64,000 nt of DNA, taken from Hydractinia symbiolongicarpus (lineage: Eukaryota > Cnidaria > Hydrozoa > Anthoathecata > Hydractiniidae). Below, piece after piece: positions 24,179 through 33,503 of this stretch. The notes below the pieces were generated by a model, which saw only the letters and a list, made by a program, of their open reading frames with translations, was not told the origin of the DNA and made no database searches. Numbering within the stretch: position 1 is the stretch's first letter; each line of letters starts with the position of its first letter. Location of the stretch: positions 3,410,001-3,474,000 of the forward strand of contig NC_079879.1 in the NCBI RefSeq assembly GCF_029227915.1. Direction: 5' to 3'. The translations under genes were made by a program, and so were the position numbers.

Positions 24179-25985
24179 TAGAGTAGCTAGCTAGCACAGC
24201 AAAACTTAACTAAAAATTCTAAAAATTCAGTTTGCTATTGCTTGCTTTATTTTAAAACAAACAGAAAAACATTCACTAATAAATTTCTATAGTGTAATGG
24301 TATTAAAAAACAAGGCATATTAAAAAATCCTACCAAATTTAAAGAGTCAGGAGATAATCCAAAAAAGAAGATAACAAACTGGGCTGCTGCTGGGCTGCTG
24401 GAGTCTGTTGCTGTTGCTTTTTCTTAAGAAAAATGAACGGAGGGTCGAGGTTTTGACCGACCTAGAACTAAGACCCTCATCCCTGCATTGTATGCCTGAA
24501 CCCCGATAACTTTACTTCTCCGCGCCCCCACGGATAATCTTATTCAAGTTGAAAACAGAAATTTGAGTAGGAGTAATATTCTTTTTAATTAAATCGAATA
24601 AGTGAATTTTCAAATTGTTAAGTAAAGAAAATTACTGTGCCACCATTTCTTTTTGTTTTGAATATATGATGCAAGATGACAACCTCACATCATAAATTGT
24701 AGTAGTAGTAGTAGTAGTAGAAGAAGAATGTATATATTTCGGCCGTTAACCATGTTACAAATACTATATAGTATATATATATATATATTAAATTTATATA
24801 ATAAACTATATTTAGTATATTTAACAACCATAGAAATATAACTTTCACTATAAAAACGTATGACCAATTCTATAGGAAATATATAGTTCACAGAAGACAA
24901 CATATTTAGGCTGTTGATACTGAGAAAAATCATAAAAGATTGCAGGGCGCAGCGAAAGCGGTTGTGCGATGACACGGGTCAAAGACTGATTCTAGTAAAA
25001 GTTTGTATAGTAGTGCTTTAGAATGTAGAAACTGACGTATTAACAGCGATAAGTCACTTCACAACTATTTCGACATGGAGAGAAATTAATTCAAATTTTG
25101 CTTCAATTTGACTAGGTTCTATCAGTCATTTTTCTTGTACAGAGCTTTTAAAAGCTCTACGCTCGTGTTCCTTCGCATCAATGTACTAAGTTTCATCCAA
25201 AATGATCTAAACCGTCAAAACCAGGGAAACACATCCACGCTCTGTTGTAAACAATAAAAGCACCAAACCATTCATCAACTAAGAACAAATTAATTTTTTG
25301 ACGAATCAACGAACTTGTTCAAATACGTTTTTTATAGTGACCTGGTAATCAAAAGTTTTAATTTTGGGAGTCTTGAAAATTATGTTTTTTCAGACCTATT
25401 TACCGGTTAAAATCAACCTTGTTTTCAAGGAAAGTTCTCCGCGCCGTCTCGGATATCAAAAAGCGAAAAATTGCTCTGGGAATCAGGTTGGGTTAAAATA
25501 CAACAATTTACGCAGGCCCAGGTATCGTGAATAATTTGGAATTAATATTCCAATTTGTTATGTACGCCTAAATTTTTTCACAAAAGGAAAGTTCACTACG
25601 ATGTGGTGGTTGTTTCATAGATCTTTTCCGAAAGCTGAGATTGTTTAGTGGATTCGGCTTTAATCATAAGATTTTAGGTTTGCGTCCCCACTTCGACGTC
25701 CCAACTTCGAATTTGTATTATCAGCCCATGAATGATTTACTGATCGCTAATGGCTTGGATGGCAGGCAGGCAAGCAATGCTTCACATCTAGCGGTAACTT
25801 AGTTATAGTTGGAGAGGGAAGAAGGAGTGTTAAAATTCAAAGTAAGAAGTGCTTTTTAATGGATCTCTTCGCAATCCTTACGTGCCCCATGTTTAATTCT
25901 GTTGCAAATTCATTTAAAAGCCTTGTCAAATACATTTTAAAAGTATTACCACTTATCTGCTCAGTCATTGAATAATATAGATATT
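24179..25985. other. intergenic region, no gene supported
   Basis: AT-rich DNA with a (GTA)n microsatellite at about 24699-24720 followed by GAAGAAG and a (TA)n tract near 24770-24790. The 96-codon frame at 24685-24975 (-) runs through these simple repeats and is not credible as a gene. Confidence 0.6.
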
Positions 25986-26654
25986 ACATGTCATAAACAA
26001 GCGAGTTTATTTTAGGCTACGTTTCGACAGCTACAGCTGTCATCGACGGGCAATGATCGTAATCATCTTTGGCTATTTATTAGTTGAGGAGATAATTACA
26101 GGATCAAAATCAATCAATCAGATCACAGCAATTAATTAATTCTGTTACGGGCCTAGATGAAACAATTGATTGATTAAAATCTTTCCTTTTTCTAAAAGTT
26201 CGCTTTATCTTACGTTCCTTTTTCTAAAAGTTCGCTTTTTGTTACGTTTGTCTCGAACCATTTTGCACTTTTTCGAAGTGCGGGTAACCATATTTCTGGA
26301 AATTGATAGTAAATACTATTGATATGAGCATTTCTGTCTATACTATTTATGGTTTCTTTTACTTTTCTTGCTGCCTAACCGGACTCTCGGTCATGATCTT
26401 TTTATTGTCCCAGTCAATAGTAAAATCATTATTCTAGCTATGGTCCGCAATCTTATTTTGTCTGTATCTGCGTTGCTTAATTTGTCTTTGCATGCGGCAG
26501 CATGTTACTTGTCTCTGGTATATATAGAAAACACACGGTAGCTACTGGTTCACCTCTGTCACCGTTTTTAATAATTCCGTTCCTAATTTTCTTCGAGGAG
26601 AGCTGTAGCTGTCAAAACGTAGTTTAGAATAAACTCGCTTGTTCATAACATGAT
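25986..26654 (-). mobile_element. Penelope-like retroelement relic with inverted ends
   Basis: The two ends are a 60-bp inverted repeat: both contain AACAAGCGAGTTTATT, then CTACGTTT(T/C)GACAGC, then TACAGCT. Between them, the minus strand at about 26370-26460 reads NKIADHS, stop, NNDFTIDWDNKKIMTESPV. The (A)xH...N-D-x-x-IDWD-x-x-K-I/V arrangement is what follows the GIY-YIG nuclease of Penelope-like elements. The coding part is tiny and interrupted, so this is a 5'-truncated, decayed copy whose left boundary repeats the 3' end in inverted orientation, as often seen in this class. Confidence 0.6.
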
Positions 26655-27034
26655 CAAATCTATATTATTAAATTGTAAAAAATTCAGAAACAGGAATTAG
26701 GTAAAAAAAATTAGAAAAAAAAATCAAAGAAAAAAATTGAGAAAAAATAAAAATAAAAAAACAGAAAACAGAAAAATGGATAAAAGTAGGATGGGCCAAT
26801 CGCAGACACAACTCTTAGTGACTTTTTAGAAACCTTTCTTAGGAATATTTTGCAAATAAAATTGTTATGCAAAATCTTTGTAATGCCATCAAACTTGTTT
26901 CGAATCGGTGGTAAAAACACTTTGCTTGCTTTTTAAATTGGGTGTACCACTCATGCTAATAATCAACGCATGCGCAGTCAAGAGGTGAATAAACGTCCAC
27001 CCCTCAGGGTGAGAATATATGGAATGTATATAAA
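26655..27034. other. flank between Penelope relic and virus-like element
   Basis: An A-rich stretch precedes ordinary AT-rich DNA. The left boundary of the virus-like element must lie in or near this stretch, where GC content starts to rise after about 26940. I could not find a terminal repeat or duplication that fixes it. Confidence 0.5.
26967..26976. promoter_or_regulatory. NRF1-like palindromic site
   Basis: CGCATGCGCA matches the core of the animal NRF1 motif (GCGCATGCGC) and is conspicuous in CpG-poor surroundings. It lies at the left edge of the virus-like element. Its function here is untested. Confidence 0.35.
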
Positions 27035-27388
27035 ATGGTACTCTGTTACTGGTGCTCTGTGGAACTATGCGACAAAGTCAGGTGCACCATGAGATATAAC
27101 CCTCCACAAATGAGTATAAAACATACGACGAAATCTGGCTTTTTTCTCGTCAAAGAAAACATGGCTTCCCATATGAGCGATGGTGGTGAGTACGTGTACG
27201 AGGGCTACTTTTGTGGGGATGCGTGCTGCTTGGGTTACGTGGAGGAGCGAAAGGAGTATGATAGTGCGTACGAAATTTCGCTGTGGCTGTTGAAAAGGCG
27301 CTATAAAGGAGGGCCTGTCCCAGGCCAGAGACGCCTCGACAGATTTGGGGATCACCTGACGCAAAAGAGATTCCTGGTATTGGCTTGA
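27035..27388 (+). CDS. FCS-type zinc-finger protein (VLTF3-like), 117 aa, open
   Basis: Intact 117-codon frame at the left end of the virus-like element; an in-frame stop just upstream fixes the ATG. It begins with a CYWC knuckle (residues 4-7) and has GYFCGDACC at about residues 57-65, then a helix ending LLKRRY, then a PVPGQRRLDRFGDHL segment. A CxxC knuckle paired with an FC(S/G)xxC knuckle, followed by a Pro-rich stretch and an FGG-like helix, is the layout of small zinc-finger proteins in large DNA viruses and virophages related to viral late transcription factor 3. In such viruses it would act in late transcription. The host no longer needs it, so intactness may reflect youth or chance. 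Confidence 0.65.
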   Translation: MVLCYWCSVELCDKVRCTMRYNPPQMSIKHTTKSGFFLVKENMASHMSDGGEYVYEGYFCGDACCLGYVEERKEYDSAYEISLWLLKRRYKGGPVPGQRRLDRFGDHLTQKRFLVLA

Positions 27389-27443
27389 AGCCAAGGTTAA
27401 CTTACAACAAGTGTTGTAAGATAACCTTGTATACTACTAATAA

Positions 27444-27623
27444 ATGTGCTGTCAAATAAAATTCGAAATATTTGGAAGTGCAGTAGTCATGACCTTTATA
27501 GCCGGCATCGGTATCTCACTCCCACGTATGGCCTTAGCGATATCGAAAGAAACGGGGAAGAAAAAGGAGAATGGGAGAAGGATTAAGGATCTAGAGGTTC
27601 GTATTTATACCTTAGAATCATAA
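27444..27623 (+). CDS. 59-aa membrane-anchored basic protein of the element
   Basis: Small open frame in the gap after the zinc-finger gene. Residues 8-30 (FGSAVVMTFIAGIGISLP...) form one hydrophobic helix, followed by a Lys/Arg/Glu-rich tail that could be a short coiled coil. There is no recognised family. Position and style match other small virion-membrane-like proteins of the element, but it may also be a chance frame. Confidence 0.4.
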   Translation: MCCQIKFEIFGSAVVMTFIAGIGISLPRMALAISKETGKKKENGRRIKDLEVRIYTLES

Positions 27624-27820
27624 GATAAAGGGAACAATGTAAGGACTGCGAAAGGGTACTGGACGAGTATGACAGGTGTACCTGTGGACGAAGGTCTATA
27701 GTAAATGGTAAATTGTGTGTTGGTATTACTATCATGAATATATCACGTATAACGGGGGCGGCTGCGCATGCACAATGACATGCAATACTATGTAGTCGTT
27801 TAAACGTTCAATGAAACAAG

Positions 27821-28380
27821 ATGTTACAATTTGAGAATGAGCTTGTCAACCCTAAATTATTCTACTCATGTGCTGCCACTTTTACAGACATCAACGATAT
27901 CAACGTGGACTACCTGACGGTGTCGGATCCAATCCCTGCTAACGGGGGTTAGGATCAACGGTATATTATAGGTCTCATACAGGAGACCTTGTAGTAGCCC
28001 TCAGGGTAAAGACGCCCAAAATCTGGTCCCCGCATGGAGTGAGCCGGTAAAACGCCAATGCTGTACCGGCGATGAGTCTTGATTTCGAGGAGTACCCCGA
28101 TTGGGTTGCGAAGTATCGCTAAATCTGGTCCAGGATTGAAGGGCTGATATCTGAGCAATTATGTGACTGTTATGTGAACGCTAAACTCAAATACTACAAA
28201 GATGCAACCACAACCAAATTTCACGGTATGCCTGTACCCTATGATGAGCCATGCCAAGCCAGTGCCATCCTGGCACTATCATCGGTGTATGTGCAAGGTA
28301 AAAACTACTACCCCCAGGTACATATTACGGAATGTCGATATAGGGACTTCAAAAAAGAATGGTTGCTGAGCGAGGATTAA
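27821..28380 (+). pseudogene. broken conserved element gene, function unknown
   Basis: An ATG at 27821 opens a frame (MLQFENELVNPKLFYS...) that stops after about 43 codons. Similar-looking coding sequence then continues in other frames, with SLDFEEYPDWVAKY near 28075-28115 and an open 3' part at 28174-28380 that contains KFHGMPVPYDEPC and ends EWLLSED. At least one frameshift and several stops lie between. The even codon composition across the breaks argues for a single decayed gene. I do not recognise a fold. Confidence 0.5.
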
Positions 28381-28453
28381 AAAAACATATATTTAATAGG
28401 CCCTATACGCCTATTAAATATACAAAATTAGGGCTTATACTCACGTGGGGACT
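28381..28453. terminator. convergent-gene hairpin
   Basis: Between a plus-strand and a minus-strand gene, TATTTAATAGGC and its reverse complement GCCTATTAAATA are separated by a few bases. The hairpin lies where both transcripts would end, so a shared termination or 3'-end role is plausible. Confidence 0.4.
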
Positions 28454-29111
28454 CTAGATACCGCTTGTATACTGCACAGATCGAATGTTTTTTAAAATCT
28501 CATCCTGCATCTCTTTCCTCCCATCTTGCTTTCCTTTCGCAATTAGCTGGGCTCTCTCTTGTTCATTGATAGCATTGACAATACGGTTAAAACGTTGTCG
28601 CAGCTGTTCCTTCAACAGCATATATCTTTCCTTCTCTCGAGAGATCAGGCTGTACTTGTAGTTACTAATTACACCGTTTTCCATTGCCTTTGAGATCAGA
28701 TAAACAATAGAGTTCAATTTCTATTCAGCGAGTAGTCTTATACCTTCATGTTTCTTGGATTTGAAGCCTTTTTGAAGCGTTTCTAAGGCCTGCTTGCCCT
28801 ATCCCGGCTGCAATCGTGAGCCCCCTTCCCCAAGGCAATGGCCAAGAGGACTCCTAGGCTATACCTCCAATGCCAATCCCGGGCGTAATCACGGTCACGC
28901 CAAGCAGGCCATGGTCGCAGAAGCGTACCCACGTGTTATGCATTTTAAATTTCTTTGCAAGCCTGTTCCGCTCCCTGATTTCATGTCGCAGATATTGCTC
29001 TACTTCCTCAATCTTTTTAAGTCTAAATACCTGGCTCACCTCAGGTATATCAGCGCTTTGTGCAGGTGCACTCGGCAAACTTGGGTACAGTTTTCTGATA
29101 TCGCTCATCAT
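28454..29111 (-). pseudogene. virion-type membrane/coiled-coil protein, frameshifted
   Basis: The minus-strand 5' part (29111 down to 28854) starts MSDIRKLYPSLPSAP and includes RLKKIEEVEQYLRHEIRERN, a helical segment, then a glycine-rich hydrophobic stretch (VTVITPGIGIGG). The 3' part (28717 down to 28454) is in another frame and is a long charged helix with repeated heptad-like spacing. The region between has stops. The layout (charged helix, hydrophobic hairpin, long coiled coil) suggests a membrane-associated structural protein. I recall similar proteins annotated as hypothetical in cnidarian genomes. Confidence 0.5.
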
Positions 29112-29757
29112 TTATTCTATCAATAGTTGCATGGTTAATCCAGTGAACGAAACGTTTTTCTTATGATGGTACTCGTCTGTAAGCATGAATTCGAGACGGT
29201 CCGTCGAGCCCTTCAAGTGTAGGTAAATAGGAGTGTCAAAACTCCAGGTCAGCATGTCCCCCCAGGCATTTAATTCTTTGGTGGGAAGCAAGGCCAGAAT
29301 TTTAGACTTTTTACCATTCAACAGGCAGTCGTCTTCGTCCAACTGGGGCAAACGAGTTTCAATCTATGGTAAACATCAGTCCTATAGTGTGCATCATAGT
29401 CGCCCTTCGTATAGTACTTTTTTGCGGGATCGTAGGGTACGCCCAAGAGCTCTTGCAGTTGTCGATTCATCACCACCGTATAGCCATCGCTGACACGGAG
29501 CCTACAGAGTCCATTTTTCAGAACAAAAGCTTGATCTTTACCTCTGCCTGACTGTTGACGATAGTCGCCAGATCTTTGATCTTGTATAGACCGTTTATGA
29601 TCTGGATCCAAGTCACGCGCTATTCGAGTCCCACCTTACGGATGGTAAAGTCATTGTTGCGGTACAGGTTCGATTTCAAGGCAATCCTACTATCCTCTCC
29701 TTGGTAGTCCTCAAATATCGTGGGCTTTTCGATATCAGTAATATAGATTTGCTTCAT
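29112..29757 (-). pseudogene. putative minor capsid/penton-like protein, broken
   Basis: Starts at an ATG at 29757 (MKQIYITDIEKPTI), then shifts frame at least twice. The middle reads CRLRVSDGYTVVMNRQLQELLG and the last part reads PIYLHLKGSTDRLEFMLTDEYH, ending VSFTGLTMQLLIE. Alternating beta-strand-like segments with a C-terminal 'lxfxlxdexxxxvxfxgl' pattern look like a virion beta-sandwich protein. Position next to the capsid genes supports a structural role, but no catalytic or diagnostic motif is visible. Confidence 0.45.
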
Positions 29758-29783
29758 CCTTTCTTAGAAGTTTACCAAGTATG

Positions 29784-30856
29784 CCATTAAAATCCCTACA
29801 AATTTGCTAAATGATCCTGTTAGGGTGGGTTGGACAGGACAGGCCTTGGACTACTGGAACATGCAGGCTAATTTTGCCACCCATTTCGCAACTACGGCAT
29901 TAGGCATCTCTGCTAAACACCTAACGGGCTCCGTACCCCTTGTCAACTCCATATATAAATTTCACGTGTACTACCACATGTGTCGTATCCTGGCAAGGAA
30001 GAAGGTACCCATGCCCTATGATGATGGGTTTGAACAGTACAATAATCCCTACTCAACCTCTAGGTACGCACAACTGTGTAGGGAATACGGTGCAGATCCC
30101 AATATCCTGTACAAGTTCAAGGCCGTCATGTCGTCATTGACAAATCGTAGATATTGGCCGCAAGTTGACGGCGACTGGGCCAAGTTCATTATCCCCACAA
30201 GTCAGGGCTTGACGTCAGAAGGCCTAACAAAATTGAGTGAAAGTATCCGTGTTTGCGTGGTCTTGCTGCTGGGGTCGCAGGCAGGTGCTAGAGCATCCCT
30301 AATCGGATCTGGTGCCGACAACTACACAGCAAGGCAGATCCTATTGCAAAAATTTGAAGCCATGGTACAACGCCAAGAATATGTAGGCCATGACATCACG
30401 AAAATTCAGAAGGTCCTTTAATATGCCCGGACTCTTTTTGCCCTCATGCCAAGCGTGTACATGATGCCCTCTGATATGAACCTGAGGATAGGCAAGATTG
30501 TAGGGTATAACAACAACATTTTGAGCGCACCTGCCAACGTCAGCGTGGGGTCCAGGTTGAAGGTTATCAAACCATCCCCCAAGCATACCACAAAAGCATA
30601 CTATCAAAAGCATACTACACCTTCCATGCATACCATGAAACCTATACCTCTTAAGCCTGCTACACCTATTACACCTCCCATACATACTCCCGATCATACC
30701 ATACAGGCTATACCATTTATACCTCACAACCATGCTACACCTCCTATACATACCCCTGATCATACCCTACAGAGGAGACAACACAAGGATGTCAAAAAAG
30801 TGTTGATCACGACTGGGGTAGGTATCATCATCGCTTACATATGGCTAAAAAAATAG
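29784..30856 (+). pseudogene. conserved element protein with C-terminal membrane anchor, two lesions
   Basis: The ATG is at 29784, with a single-base frameshift before 29804. From there a 205-codon frame runs to a TAA at 30419-30421 and the same frame continues open to 30856, so the second lesion is one nonsense change. The main part has WNMQANFATHFATTA, YHMCRILARKKVPMP, and an ESIRVCVVLLLGSQAGARA helix. After MMPSDMNLRIGKIVGYNN comes a Thr/Pro/His-rich linker with repeats of the type THTPDHT, then one hydrophobic helix (VLITTGVGIIIAYIWL) and two Lys. A virion protein anchored in a membrane or inner layer is the best guess. No enzyme motif is visible. Confidence 0.55.
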
Positions 30857-30867
30857 CTCCATTTCTT

Positions 30868-31422
30868 TCAAACATATAGCACAACAAAACCAGCAACGGC
30901 CGCAATGGCCATGTACAGATGTTTCGCTGCATACCCGACGATGGTTGCCGCTAATCTCAAAAAGAACGAGACCACGGTACCAATAATTCCTGGCAATGCA
31001 GCACCTGCCATACCTGCTAGGTATTTGAGGAAGTTTCCAAGCCTTTCAAGTTGCTTTTCTACAAACCCTTTTCCACCACCTCCTGCAGCACCTGCAGCGC
31101 CTGCTGCAGTAGACCCCCTGTGACGGAGAGTACAATGGTGGAAACTAGCAATCCAATAGCAGAGACTATACTCGCTATGGTCAGACCCTGCTCCCTAAAC
31201 AAAACATTAAGCTTTTCAAGCAAAGGCATCTCATCCCCGGCGATTTTCATCAACTCAGCCTTGATATTTTTCAGATGCTTAATAATCTTAGAGGAGAGTA
31301 GACCGTGCCTATCCAGTACAACCCTCCTATCCTTTTTCAATTGATCAATATCCTTCTCAAGTTTAGCAATATCCCTCTCCCTTTGCCTCCCAGGCTTCTG
31401 CTTCTTGAGTACAGATTAGTCA
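30868..31422 (-). pseudogene. coiled-coil protein with hydrophobic C-terminal segments, frameshifted
   Basis: Reading on the minus strand from about 31422, a charged helix (AKLEKDIDQLKKDRR) leads into HGLLSSKIIKHLKNIKAELMKIAGDE, then REQGLTIASIVSAIGLLVST, a membrane helix. After a Gly/Ala-rich linker near 31060 the frame shifts, and the last part has LPGIIGTVVSF and AIAAVAGFVVLYV, two more hydrophobic helices, with a stop at 30868-30870. The same architecture is known to me from cnidarian hypothetical proteins. A fusogenic or membrane-remodelling virion role is speculation. The gene's start may lie further upstream, overlapping the capsid gene region. Confidence 0.5.
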
Positions 31423-31423
31423 C

Positions 31424-32173
31424 ATCCCCTCAACCATCAACCAGAATGAATACCTCTATGTGGATATCCCAAACATGTCCCAGAATGATGTCATCTTTCC
31501 TGGTAATCTCAGGCTCTTATTTGATCTGAAGCTGGCGGGAACCAATACGAAACGTACCCTAGTCAGCAACATCGGCAAAAGTCTGGTACGAAACCTACGT
31601 ATTACCCTGAATGGCAACGAGGTACAGAATATTAGCGACTACAACATCCTGGCAGTGTACCGGGACTTGTGGCTGCCAAAATGTGATAGGGACAACAACC
31701 TCATCCTAGACGGCATCAACCCAAATGACGGAACGATCAGGGTCCTGCAAGTCAAGGCTAGTGATCACGTTGGGACGGATGAAGAAAAGGCCATTGCTGC
31801 CGTCTATGGCAACACCTTCTGTGTACCCTTGGGCAAGATGTTTGAGTTGACGAGAGATCTGCCGTTCTATCAATCGAGATTGTACGACAGGTTGCAATTC
31901 GTCCTGCATTTTTGCGCCTTACGGTGACGTGATCAAAGATGCCGGGACGGCACAACGGCTAAGGCGGCTGACACTGCCTATAAGATAACCAACATCAAGC
32001 TAGAGTTTGACATGATCACTCATGAAGGCCTAGCAAGTGCCATGATGTTTAAGTATTCAAAACTCACTTTACCTACGAGAGAAAACTCCGTAGCAAGGTA
32101 GTCACCATGAAAAAGGTCGACACGAGCTACAACCTACAAATTGACACTCCAGCGAAAAGCCTCAAGGGTTAGA
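31424..32173 (+). pseudogene. major capsid protein candidate, frameshifted and 3'-truncated
   Basis: The main open part (31460-31927) begins YVDIPNMSQNDVIFPG and continues LRLLFDLKL, VRNLRITLNGNEV, DYNILAVYRDLWLP and VPLGKMFELTRDLPFY. Two frameshifts follow near 31920-31970, after which the frame reads ITNIKLEFDMITH and later YERKLRSKVVTMKKV and DTPAKSLKG, then a stop. Strand-rich segments with these spacings fit the first jelly roll of a double-jelly-roll capsid protein of Polinton-like viruses and are followed by the start of the second. The expected C-terminal third is absent: the next gene begins a few bases on, so a deletion is likely. The fold assignment is inference from pattern and context. 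Confidence 0.6.
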
Positions 32174-32617
32174 GATTGTGCGTAGGTCAAAAAAGCCTAA
32201 GGCTGTAGGGGTCATCAAATGTCCAAAAACTACAAAATGTAATAAAGAGCATCGCAAGGCTCTAGAGGACAGGGATGGGGCCTTGGTCTTCCTCGGTGAT
32301 GAAATTGAGGATAGGGACAACAATTTCGTAGCACTCGAGGATAGGGATGAACAACTTAGTGCTCTGAAACAAGACAACTCGGAACTACGGCATAGGCATG
32401 TTCCACACCGATATCAATATGATACCGTGTTATGTGTGGTTGATAAAAACGATCCTCACGAGCATGAAGAAAAGGCATACATAGGCACTATATGATCCGA
32501 TGTCAGCGTAGGCAACTCGGTGCAAGAATAAGCACGTTAGGGGAGATGTACCCCGAGATGACCGTGAGAAAACCTGAATGCGACGATCCGAATGCTGTAC
32601 ACGCCTGGAGCCGATTC

Positions 32618-32631
32618 AGGGACAATACCCT
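32618..32631. repeat. target-site duplication, left copy
   Basis: AGGGACAATACCCT, identical to 33271-33284. Confidence 0.9.
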
Positions 32632-33270
32632 TGTTTAAAAAATCCATTCTCAAGTTTAATCGCCCTAAGCCTTCTCCTATTTATAATATAATGGACTCTC
32701 TTGGTTTGAAATTGTTAACACGTTTAAGAGTTAGTATGAGTCACCTAAAGGACCATAGGCATCGGCATAACTTCGCTGATACGCTTGTTCCTTTATTTAA
32801 TTGTGGATTTTCAGAATCAGAAACCACGTCTCACTTCCTCTTGCGCTGTAGTTTTTATGATAACCAAAAAAAACTCCTTCTTGATAATATTATAGAAATA
32901 ATAGGTGATATTTCAAATTTTTCTGATGAAAACCTAGTGCGAGTACTTCTTTATGACCAAGAAAACACTAATATGGTCGAAAACGTATCTATACTGAATA
33001 ACATAATTGTGTTTCTTAAATAGTCAGGAAGATTTGAGGGACCTCTTTTTTGAGTTAACAGTTCCTTTTCAAACCCTTCTCTTAAACTTTTTTCTTGCCC
33101 ATTTCTTAAAGCGTTAAAATATATTGTATATTACTTATATTTTATTTTCGTTTATTTTGGTAGTTAGGTTTGTCTAACACCTATTTAAATGTCGTACTTT
33201 TAGTATTTTTTCATTTTTTTCTGTATCTGTATTATAATTTTTTTCTAAATCATTATATATATATAAAAAA
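32632..33270 (+). mobile_element. 5'-truncated CR1/L2-like LINE insertion, 639 bp
   Basis: This segment is flanked by perfect 14-bp direct repeats (32618-32631 and 33271-33284) and is much more AT-rich than the element around it. Its frame from about 32635 to the stop at 33021-33023 reads MDSLGLKLLTRLRVSMSHL, FADTLVPLFNCGFSESETTSHFLLRC and NLVRVLLYD. The RLR-x(n)-H-x-x-x-H...C-x-C/G-x(3-6)-ETxxHFLLxC block is the zinc-knuckle-like C-terminal tail of CR1/L2/Jockey reverse transcriptases. A 247-bp 3'UTR ends in (TA)n and A7. Only the last 130 codons were inserted, as usual for target-primed reverse transcription. Confidence 0.9.
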
Positions 33271-33284
33271 AGGGACAATACCCT
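33271..33284. repeat. target-site duplication, right copy
   Basis: AGGGACAATACCCT, identical to 32618-32631; in the interrupted gene the reading frame resumes here. Confidence 0.9.
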
Positions 33285-33503
33285 GGGCATTGAAAATTAT
33301 TACCTAAATCACTTCAGGTTATCCGACGATGATATACGAGATCTATTTGAGGCAATGTTTGACATTGATATGTCGTAGGCAGGCGCTAATTTTTACTACT
33401 CTTGTGGGTAGTAAAAATTACCCCATCAAAGGCAGGGGTTTAAGCCCCTTCTCTATTGACCCTTTCAGCTGTATGTTAAAAGGTATCGAAAAACTATCAA
33501 AAG

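Larger units (their letters stand above)
32178..33378 (+). pseudogene. coiled-coil protein with DUF3627-like tail, split by a LINE
   Basis: The first part (32178-32490) has a basic start, KCPKTTKCNKEH, then EDRD repeats forming a coiled coil (ALEDRD..., VALEDRDEQLSALKQDN), then VPHRYQYDTVLCVVDKNDPHEH. A frameshift near 32490 leads to MIRCQRRQLGARI, EMYPEM and PNAVHAWSRF. The LINE at 32632-33270 interrupts at RDNT, and the last codons (IENYYLNHF, DLFEAMFDID) resume after it to a stop at 33376-33378. The order 'hhvhDKNxP...(Y)xIRxQRR...YPxM...PNAxxxxxR' matches the DUF3627 tail found behind MSV199/BRO-type domains of insect and other large DNA viruses. Its role in those viruses is unknown. Confidence 0.55.

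Noticed and set aside
24685-24975. 96-codon minus-strand frame ending in a Leu run
   Set aside because: It runs through (GTA)n and (TA)n microsatellites, which create the open frame.
25995-26065. Hammerhead ribozyme in the Penelope relic
   Set aside because: The stem and GAAAC are present on the minus strand, but the invariant CTGATGA box is altered (CGATGA) and its GA would be consumed by the 6-bp stem, so this copy does not fit the fold; kept only as a question about the family consensus.
26920-27060. Left terminal inverted repeat of the virus-like element
   Set aside because: Compared by eye with the reverse complement of 40600-40780; no matching stretch beyond a few bases was found.
27065-27394. 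109-codon minus-strand frame
   Set aside because: It is antisense to the FCS zinc-finger gene, which has a recognisable CYWC...FCxxxC layout; the antisense has none.
30341-30763. 140-codon minus-strand frame rich in Cys/Arg/Met/Gly
   Set aside because: It is the shadow of the Thr/Pro/His-rich repeat linker of the plus-strand element gene at 29784-30856.
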